NCBI GenBank assembly: GCA_028877005.1
Contig: JAGWPI010000045.1
Span: 1-5,007 of the forward strand
Length of the DNA stretch: 5,007 nucleotides
Direction of reading: 5' to 3'
Source of the DNA: Bacteroidota bacterium
Lineage (GTDB): Bacteria > Bacteroidota > Bacteroidia > Chitinophagales > Chitinophagaceae
The translations under genes were made by a program, and so were the position numbers. Positions 1 to 5,007 of this stretch are shown here, one piece after another (the first letter of the stretch is position 1; every line of letters begins with the position of its first letter). The notes beneath the pieces were generated by a model, which was given only the letters and a program-made list of their open reading frames with translations, was not told where the DNA came from and did no database searches.

Positions 1-294
1 AAATGTTACACCATGAACGCCAAATGTATTTGGAATAATACCAATAGAATCGCCGGTTTTTGCGTTTAAAACATTTACTTGTGTACCATGTGCAACAAAT
101 AATCTTTGTGTTGCTTCATGAATGGCAATATAATCCCAACCTTCTGTACCTTTAATAGGAAATGAATCTATAATTTTTAAATTAGCATATTGAGCGTTTG
201 AAATGTTTATAAAAACAAATAAGAAAAACTGAATACTGATTAATTTTACAAAAAAAAGGGTTTTATTTACCAAAAATTCAGTAGAGAAATACAT
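1..294 (-). CDS. Secreted YncE-like beta-propeller protein, N-terminal part (runs off left edge)
   Basis: The minus strand from the ATG at 294-292 stays open for 98 codons to the window edge, so only the N-terminus is present. Residues 1-34 look like a signal peptide: a lysine at 11, a very hydrophobic core at about 13-30 (rich in Phe, Leu and Ile), and an SNA-Q junction that would suit signal peptidase I cleavage after A34. The mature part begins with blade-like repeats: a GWDYIAI segment at 52-58, RLFVAHG at 64-70, VNVLNAKTGDSIGII at 73-87 and GVHGVTF at 92-98. This spacing (visible ligand, 'in memory' strand, next blade) is typical of YncE/YVTN-type seven-bladed propellers, which are periplasmic or exported proteins of mostly unknown role. 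It is the only minus-strand gene and is divergent from the BFN gene. There is no upstream in-frame ATG and no Shine-Dalgarno. The family call is from recognised sequence character; the ligand or partner cannot be inferred. Confidence 0.78.
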   Translation of the reverse strand, partial: MYFSTEFLVNKTLFFVKLISIQFFLFVFINISNAQYANLKIIDSFPIKGTEGWDYIAIHEATQRLFVAHGTQVNVLNAKTGDSIGIIPNTFGVHGVTF

Positions 295-399
295 ATTTAG
301 TAATTTGTTGTAAAATACTGTATTTACATTCGAACTAAAGATTTTTTTTAAAAATTATATTTATCGCAAATTTTAAAATTTATTTATTTTCGTTCTACT
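295..399. promoter_or_regulatory. Divergent intergenic promoter region
   Basis: This very AT-rich 105 bp spacer separates two divergent genes, so it should carry both promoters. It includes a T8 run at 342-349. On the minus strand, a weak match to the Bacteroidota pattern is a TTTA at about 339-336 followed 18 bases later by TATTTTAC at 317-310; it departs from TTTG and TAnnTTTG at three positions. On the plus strand the best -7 candidate is at 385-392 (listed separately). No operator palindrome or riboswitch-like structure is evident. Promoter function follows from gene orientation; the exact boxes are guesses. Confidence 0.45.
385..392 (+). promoter_or_regulatory. Candidate Bacteroidota -7 box for the BFN-UVR gene
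   Basis: TATTTTCG matches the Bacteroidota sigma-factor -7 consensus TAnnTTTG at all but one fixed position. It ends only 7 bases before the ATG at 400. Transcription starting a few bases downstream would give a leader of almost zero length. No TTTG -33 box sits at the usual distance upstream, which weakens the call. Confidence 0.28.
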
Positions 400-990
400 A
401 TGAAAAAAATTGAATTAGAAATAGTTGCTTTATCTCACAGCATTACACAAACACATTCTTACGCAGTTGTTTTAGGTGAAGTAGACGGTTTGCGAAGATT
501 GCCAATTGTAATTGGGGGCTTTGAGGCGCAAGCAATTGCAGTTGCACTAGAACATATGAAACCCAGCAGGCCTCTTACCCATGACCTTATGAAAAACTTC
601 ATGAATGCATTTAATATAGAACTACAGGAAGTAGTTATTAATGATTTACAAGAAGGAATTTTCTACTCTAACTTAGTATGTTTTACAGAACATGATACTG
701 TTGAAATAGATAGTAGAACAAGTGATGCATTGGCATTAGCGGTTCGATTTGGATGCCCCATTTACACTTATGAACATATTTTACAAAATGCCGGAATTTT
801 AATGGACGATACAGCAACTGACCCCAAAAAGATGGAAGCTGTAGGAGTTGAAGAGCAAAACACAGCAAAAGATTCAGATCTAGCATCAATGGATTTGGAT
901 GAATTAAATCGCTTATTACAAGAAGTTTTAGATCACGAAGACTATTTAAAAGCTATTGCCATTCGTGATGAAATCAACAGGCGAAAATAA
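400..990 (+). CDS. Bifunctional nuclease (BFN/DUF151) domain protein with C-terminal UVR motif
   Basis: This 196-residue protein has two parts. Residues 1 to about 133 form a BFN (DUF151) domain. Its family-typical segments are LRRLPIVIGGFEAQ (31-44), RPLTHDLM (57-64) and the D104-SRTSDALALAVR stretch (104-116). Residues 134-163 are an acidic, polar linker. Residues 164-196 match the UvrB/UvrC (UVR) helical hairpin motif, including DYLKAIAIRDEIN (181-193), close to the usual 'A..LRDEI' core. BFN proteins are named for a plant member reported to have both RNase and DNase activity. The bacterial role is not well established, and UVR motifs usually mediate protein contacts such as UvrB-UvrC. The ATG at 400 starts exactly where Bacteroidota relatives begin (MKKIELEI), and an in-frame TAA at 349-351 limits any extension. 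There is no Shine-Dalgarno. It is the first gene of the plus-strand series and lies 41 bp before ispE. The domain call is firm; nuclease activity in vivo is inference. Confidence 0.9.
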   Translation: MKKIELEIVALSHSITQTHSYAVVLGEVDGLRRLPIVIGGFEAQAIAVALEHMKPSRPLTHDLMKNFMNAFNIELQEVVINDLQEGIFYSNLVCFTEHDTVEIDSRTSDALALAVRFGCPIYTYEHILQNAGILMDDTATDPKKMEAVGVEEQNTAKDSDLASMDLDELNRLLQEVLDHEDYLKAIAIRDEINRRK

Positions 991-1031
991 TATTATCACT
1001 TATCATTTAATCGATTTAATAAACTAAAATA

Positions 1032-1853
1032 ATGGTTGTTTTTCCAAATTGTAAAATCAATTTAGGTTTATACATTACTAAAAAAAGGGAAGACGGCTTT
1101 CATGATATTGCAACTATTTTTTATCCAATTGAATGGCAGGATGCATTGGAAGTTGTTCCCAAAAATGGCAATAACTCTCCTGCAATTCAGTTTACAAGTT
1201 CGGGTTTAACTATACCCGGTGACCCAGAAAATAATTTATGCATTAAAGCCTATCAGCTTCTTAAAAAAGATTTCCCAAGTCTGCCATCCATTCTGTTACA
1301 CCTGCACAAAGTTATACCCATGGGTGCCGGTTTGGGAGGAGGTAGTTCTAACGCTGCAGCAATGTTAAAATTATTGAATGAGTATTTTGAACTAAATATA
1401 CCTGAGTTGCATTTAAGTAAATATGCTCTGCAGTTGGGAAGCGATTGTCCTTTTTTTATTTTAAATAAACCGGCGCTTGCAACTGGCAGGGGCGAACAAT
1501 TGCAACCAATAAAAATAGATTTAGAGGATTATAAATTTGTTTTATTATCCCCCCCAATTCACATCAATACAGCATGGGCATTTCAACAAATAACACCAAA
1601 AATTCCTGAAATTGATTTAGCCTTTGTAGCTCAAAAATCGGTTGATTACTGGCGCAAATACTTGGTGAATCAATTTGAACAGCCAGTTTTTACTGCTTAT
1701 CCGGAACTGGCACAATTAAAAGACGAATTATACCAACGGGGCGCCATTTATGCATCAATGACCGGAAGTGGCAGTACCATATTCGGAATTTTTAAAAAAG
1801 ATAATTTACCAAAACTTACAATTCCTGATCATATTTTGTTGAAAATTGTTTAA
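1032..1853 (+). CDS. ispE: 4-diphosphocytidyl-2-C-methyl-D-erythritol kinase (IspE)
   Basis: IspE is a cytosolic GHMP-family kinase. It phosphorylates the 2-hydroxyl of CDP-methylerythritol with ATP, a middle step of the MEP pathway to isopentenyl diphosphate. The 273-residue product is of normal length. Motif 1 is PNCKINLGL (5-13), with K8 at the place of the substrate-contacting lysine. The glycine-rich ATP loop is PMGAGLGGGSSNAA (96-109). LGSDCPFF (135-142) places D138 at the catalytic aspartate position of the E. coli enzyme. ATGRGE lies at 150-155, and the third GHMP motif MTGSGST is at 243-249. All key residues are intact. The ATG at 1032 is the only sensible start, because an in-frame TAA lies four codons upstream (1020-1022). 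It follows the BFN gene by 41 bp and could be co-transcribed with it. A run of seven C (1549-1555) encodes part of the S173-P174-P175 segment. The identification is confident. Confidence 0.96.
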   Translation: MVVFPNCKINLGLYITKKREDGFHDIATIFYPIEWQDALEVVPKNGNNSPAIQFTSSGLTIPGDPENNLCIKAYQLLKKDFPSLPSILLHLHKVIPMGAGLGGGSSNAAAMLKLLNEYFELNIPELHLSKYALQLGSDCPFFILNKPALATGRGEQLQPIKIDLEDYKFVLLSPPIHINTAWAFQQITPKIPEIDLAFVAQKSVDYWRKYLVNQFEQPVFTAYPELAQLKDELYQRGAIYASMTGSGSTIFGIFKKDNLPKLTIPDHILLKIV

Positions 1854-1947
1854 TAGATGTCATGAATTTATTAGTACAATAGATAAAACCATATATAATA
1901 ACTTCTGCACATTTTATAGTCAAAAATTATCTTAATCCGAATGGTTC

Positions 1948-2715
1948 ATGAAAAAAATAATTTTATTTATTTATTCTCTCTATGCCCTTTTAGTATTTAT
2001 TTTACTTATGCTGATAGCATTTCCGTTCATAGCCATTGTTTCTTTTTTTGGCACTTATGGAGGTAATGCAGTATATAAAATAGCTAAAATCTGGGGGAAA
2101 ATATGGTACTTCTGCATCTGCATAAAACATAAAAATTATTTTGAATCAGTTCCAGATAAAAACAAGCAATATATTTTTGTTGCAAATCATTCTTCCTACA
2201 TGGATATACCAGCGTTAGTACGCTGTATGCAACAGCCTTATAGAGTTTTGGGCAAATATGAAATGGTGAAAATACCTATATTTGGATTTATTTATAAATG
2301 TGCGGTTATTTTGGTTGAAAGAAGTAGTGCAGAAAAAAGAGCTAAAAGTTTTCATGATTTAAAACAAGCTTTGGCAAAGGGGCTATCGATTTTTATTTTT
2401 CCGGAAGGAACCTTCAATGAAACCGATAAACCTTTAAAAAACTTTTATGATGGGGCATTTAGAATTGCCATTGAAACCAAAACGCCTATATTACCCATTA
2501 TTTTTTTAGACACTATACATCGCTTACCACCCTCGCATTTATTTCGGTTAACCCCAGGTATAAGCAGAGCAGTTTTTCTTAAACCAATTGAAGTGAATGA
2601 CTATACTTCTACAAGCGAAATTGACATATTAAAAAGTATTGTATACAATGAAATGGAAAAGGCTCTCATAAAATACAGAACAAAAGCAATAAAATTATCT
2701 ACTTATAATAATTGA
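1948..2715 (+). CDS. plsC: PlsC-type 1-acyl-sn-glycerol-3-phosphate acyltransferase
   Basis: The 255-residue protein belongs to the PlsC/LPLAT membrane acyltransferases. These move an acyl group to lysophosphatidic acid to give phosphatidic acid at the cytoplasmic membrane. Residues 4-34 are strongly hydrophobic and should form the N-terminal membrane anchor. The four family blocks are in order: NHSSYMD (80-86, the catalytic H81-x4-D86), GKYEMVKIPIFG (102-113), FPEGTFN (151-157, substrate phosphate binding) and TPILPIIF (179-186). VERSS at 123-127 is also family-typical. Length is normal and no key residue is missing. The ATG at 1948 gives a lysine-rich start before the membrane segment; an out-of-frame ATG at 1941 lies just upstream. 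The gene is 94 bp after ispE, a gap with no clear terminator, so it may share that transcript or have its own promoter. A weak -7-like TATCTTAA lies at 1928-1935. The exact acyl acceptor is not proven by sequence: other lysolipid acyltransferases, including ornithine-lipid types, share these motifs. Confidence 0.88.
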   Translation: MKKIILFIYSLYALLVFILLMLIAFPFIAIVSFFGTYGGNAVYKIAKIWGKIWYFCICIKHKNYFESVPDKNKQYIFVANHSSYMDIPALVRCMQQPYRVLGKYEMVKIPIFGFIYKCAVILVERSSAEKRAKSFHDLKQALAKGLSIFIFPEGTFNETDKPLKNFYDGAFRIAIETKTPILPIIFLDTIHRLPPSHLFRLTPGISRAVFLKPIEVNDYTSTSEIDILKSIVYNEMEKALIKYRTKAIKLSTYNN

Positions 2716-2786
2716 AATGGATTAACTTTAGCAGTTAATGAGGCTCTAATTGTTGAAATACTAAAAAAGCTGTAGTAAGTATTCAC
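2716..2786 (+). other. plsC-priA spacer, possible weak promoter
   Basis: The 71 bp gap holds TAACTTTA at 2723-2730, one mismatch from the Bacteroidota -7 pattern TAnnTTTG, but no TTTG at the -33 distance. A 6 bp inverted repeat (AATACT at 2757-2762 and AGTATT at 2778-2783) has a 15-base loop and no T-run after it, so it is not a credible terminator. An in-frame TGA at 2754-2756 bounds the priA reading frame. Nothing else stands out. Confidence 0.25.
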
Positions 2787-5007
2787 ATGAATGAAATACA
2801 AATTTTCAATTATACTTCAATTAATACTCTCCCACCGATTTATTGCGATGTAATTATACCTATACTTTTACCCAACACATATACATGGGAAGTTCCGGAA
2901 CATTTTCAAAAAAATATTCAAATAGGTATTCGGGTAGAAGTTTCATTAAGAAACAAAAAATATGCAGGAATTATAAAAACTATTCATCACCAAAAACCAG
3001 AATTATTTAAGCCCAAGCCCATCCTTAACATTTTAGATGACACACCCATAGTATATCCTATTCAATTACAATTTTGGGAATGGTTAGCACATTATTATTT
3101 ATGTAGTGAAGGAGAAGTAATGCAAGCTGCCTTACCTGCACATTTAAAATTAAGTGGAGAAAGTATTGTAATATGGAATGAAGGATTTGAAATAGATAAT
3201 TCACTACTTACAGATGAAGAATACTTAGTAGCTGAGGCATTAGAAATTAGAAAAGAACTTCGGTTACAAGAAATACAACAAATTCTATCTTCTAATCATG
3301 TTTATCCGGTAGTTAAAAAACTAATTGACAAAAAAGCATGTTTTATTTGGGAATCATTACAAGAAAAATATAGAAAGAAAACTGAAACTTATATTACCCT
3401 GCATCCTCAATACATGAAAGAAGCAGAATTGGAAAAACTTTTAAATGAATGGACAAAGGCCCCAAAACAATTAGAAGTACTGCTTGCATACTTGCATTTA
3501 CAAAAAACAGAAGGAGAAATTACCCAAAATAATTTGCTCAAAAAATCAGGAGCAACTACAACACAATTAAAGGGATTAATAGAGAAAGGAATTATTCAGA
3601 TTCAGAAGAAATCGGTAGACAGAATTAAGCCCTTACCACAAAATATTTATATTGATTTTACTTTATCTGAAGCACAAAAAAAAGCACTTCAATCTATACA
3701 ATGCATATGGAAAACAAAACAAGTATGCCTATTACATGGTGTAACAGCCAGTGGGAAAACCCAAATTTATATTCAGCTAATAAAGGAAGCCATTGAATCG
3801 GGCAATCAGGTACTTTACTTACTACCTGAAATTGCTTTAACAGCTCAGATTATAAGAAGACTTCAGAAAAACCTTGGGGGATATATAGCTGTATATCACT
3901 CAAAATTTAATGCTAATGAAAGAGTAGAAATATGGAATAAAGTAAAGAATGGAGAAATTGCCGCGGTAATTGGTGCCAGATCTTCACTAATGTTACCCTT
4001 TAAAAATTTAGGTTTAATTATTATAGATGAAGAACAAGACAGTAGTTTTAAACAGCAAGATCCTGCGCCAAGATATCAGGCTAGAGATGCTGCCATCTAT
4101 TATGCATCTATATGCCAAGCAAAAGTGTTGTTAGGAAGTGCTACACCATCCATTGAAACATATTACAATTGTATACAAGGTAAATATGGATTAGTGGAAC
4201 TATTTGAACGATTTGGAGAGGTAGCCCTACCAAAAATTGAGATTGTTGATTTGAAAAAAGCAATGGCCGAAGCAAAAGGAAAAGTTGCTTTAAGTAATAC
4301 CCTCATTCATCAACTACAGCAAACAATTCTTGAAAAAAAACAAGCCATTATTTTTCAAAACCGAAGAGGGTATTCTCCATATTTAATGTGCCAAACATGT
4401 GGTTGGATTCCACAATGCAAACACTGTGCAGTTACACTTACTTACCACAAAGCAAAGAATAATTTAGTATGTCACTATTGTGGAAGTAATTATCCCATAA
4501 TGCAAACCTGCGTAGTTTGCGGCAGTAATACTTTTACACAAAAAAGCTTTGGTACAGAAAAAATTGAAGAAATGCTAGCAGAAATGCTTCCTAATGCCAG
4601 AATAGCAAGAATGGATTTAGATGCCGTAAAAGGCAAAAATGATCACGACACACTGATTAAACAATTTGAACAGCACAAAATTGATATTTTAGTTGGCACA
4701 CAAATGGTTGTAAAAGGTTTAGATTTTGAAAATGTACAATTAGTAGGTATAATTGACGCAGATAGTATTTTAAATTTTACTGATTTCCGTGTAAATGAAC
4801 GCGCATTTCAATTAATGGAACAAGTAAGTGGCCGTTCAGGAAGAAAAGATGGTAATGGTATTGTATTGATTCAGGTAAGTAATACACACCATCCTGTTTT
4901 ACAATTTGTACAACAGCACCAATTTCAAGCATTTTATCAATTTGAAATTGAGAGTAGAAAAATTTATCAATATCCCCCATTCTCAAGATTAATTAAAATA
5001 ATCTTTA
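2787..5007 (+). CDS. priA: Primosomal protein N' (PriA), replication restart helicase, C-terminus beyond window
   Basis: PriA is the superfamily 2 helicase that recognises stalled or repaired forks and starts reloading of the replicative helicase. The frame is open from the ATG at 2787 to the last base: 740 codons, with an estimated 70-90 residues missing. Domains in order: the 3'-DNA-binding domain, with family-typical YCDVIIPILLP at 19-29 and a following TYTWEVP; a winged-helix region at about 225-270; and helicase lobe 1, starting near LSEAQKKAL (293-301). Lobe 1 carries Walker A GVTASGKT (318-325), LLPEIALTAQ (345-354), VYHSKFN (369-375), IGARSSLMLPF (395-405), Walker B DEEQ (414-417) and GSATPS (450-455). 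The zinc-binding insertion has all eight cysteines (535, 538, 544, 547, 562, 565, 575, 578). Helicase lobe 2 has FQNRRGYSP (523-531), GTQMVVKGLDF (637-647) and QVSGRSGR (679-686). Odd points are DEEQ where DEEH is usual, and about 17 extra N-terminal residues. There is no Shine-Dalgarno. The identity is certain. Confidence 0.96.
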   Translation, partial: MNEIQIFNYTSINTLPPIYCDVIIPILLPNTYTWEVPEHFQKNIQIGIRVEVSLRNKKYAGIIKTIHHQKPELFKPKPILNILDDTPIVYPIQLQFWEWLAHYYLCSEGEVMQAALPAHLKLSGESIVIWNEGFEIDNSLLTDEEYLVAEALEIRKELRLQEIQQILSSNHVYPVVKKLIDKKACFIWESLQEKYRKKTETYITLHPQYMKEAELEKLLNEWTKAPKQLEVLLAYLHLQKTEGEITQNNLLKKSGATTTQLKGLIEKGIIQIQKKSVDRIKPLPQNIYIDFTLSEAQKKALQSIQCIWKTKQVCLLHGVTASGKTQIYIQLIKEAIESGNQVLYLLPEIALTAQIIRRLQKNLGGYIAVYHSKFNANERVEIWNKVKNGEIAAVIGARSSLMLPFKNLGLIIIDEEQDSSFKQQDPAPRYQARDAAIYYASICQAKVLLGSATPSIETYYNCIQGKYGLVELFERFGEVALPKIEIVDLKKAMAEAKGKVALSNTLIHQLQQTILEKKQAIIFQNRRGYSPYLMCQTCGWIPQCKHCAVTLTYHKAKNNLVCHYCGSNYPIMQTCVVCGSNTFTQKSFGTEKIEEMLAEMLPNARIARMDLDAVKGKNDHDTLIKQFEQHKIDILVGTQMVVKGLDFENVQLVGIIDADSILNFTDFRVNERAFQLMEQVSGRSGRKDGNGIVLIQVSNTHHPVLQFVQQHQFQAFYQFEIESRKIYQYPPFSRLIKIIF

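Noticed and set aside
683..889. 68-codon open frame on the minus strand inside the BFN-UVR gene
   Set aside because: It is antisense to a well-conserved coding region, has no family resemblance or start signal, and is explained as a shadow of the BFN frame.
1005..1020. Repeated ATTTAAT around an AATCGATT palindrome between the BFN gene and ispE, as an operator
   Set aside because: The palindrome is only 8 bp and the direct repeat is simple AT-rich sequence; such matches are expected by chance in this spacer.
1854..1947. Search of the ispE-plsC gap for a small RNA, tRNA or terminator
   Set aside because: No cloverleaf, stable hairpin or T-tract was found; the gap is plain AT-rich sequence with only a weak -7-like box near its end.
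1941..2066. 41-codon out-of-frame ORF starting 7 bases before plsC
   Set aside because: It overlaps the PlsC membrane-anchor codons in another frame. Its aromatic- and Ser-rich translation fits an off-frame reading of T-rich DNA.
2757..2783. Inverted repeat AATACT/AGTATT as a terminator after plsC
   Set aside because: The stem is only 6 bp and AT-rich, the loop is 15 bases, and no T-run follows.
2791..2853. 20-codon out-of-frame ORF overlapping the priA start (ATGAATG arrangement)
   Set aside because: The peptide looks mildly signal-like, but it sits inside the priA N-terminal codons, has no ribosome-binding signal and is short enough to occur by chance.
4777..4986. 69-codon open frame on the minus strand inside priA
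   Set aside because: It lies opposite the conserved helicase lobe 2 of PriA, including the QVSGRSGR motif, and shows no independent coding signal.

Overview
The window looks like ordinary chromosomal housekeeping DNA from an AT-rich member of the Bacteroidota. Four things suggest this. No start codon has a Shine-Dalgarno sequence in front of it. Spacers and third codon positions are strongly AT-biased. The one plausible promoter element resembles the Bacteroidota -7 box (TAnnTTTG). The BFN-UVR nuclease, IspE and PriA proteins read like Bacteroidota versions of these families. The exact genus cannot be told from the sequence.

Layout. Positions 1-294 (minus strand) hold the 5' end of a gene for an exported YncE-like beta-propeller protein, which runs off the left edge. 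A 105 bp AT-rich divergent spacer (295-399) separates it from four plus-strand genes. These are a bifunctional-nuclease-domain protein with a C-terminal UVR motif (400-990), ispE (1032-1853), a PlsC-type acyltransferase (1948-2715) and priA (2787 to beyond the right edge). The priA frame is open to the last base. It covers 740 codons and lacks only an estimated 70-90 C-terminal residues.

How the genes relate. The four plus-strand genes are co-directional, with gaps of 41, 94 and 71 bp, so they could be one transcription unit or two or three short ones. No convincing terminator hairpin lies between them. Their roles are core but separate: isoprenoid precursor synthesis (IspE), phospholipid synthesis (PlsC), replication restart (PriA) and a poorly understood, possibly nucleic-acid-related role (BFN-UVR). 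They do not form an obvious pathway.

No mobile element, CRISPR array, RNA gene, defence system or new multi-gene system is visible. The points worth a second look are small: a DEEQ instead of DEEH Walker B in PriA, a PriA N-terminal extension whose conventional start position is occupied by ATT, a C7 tract inside ispE, and a possibly leaderless start for the BFN gene.
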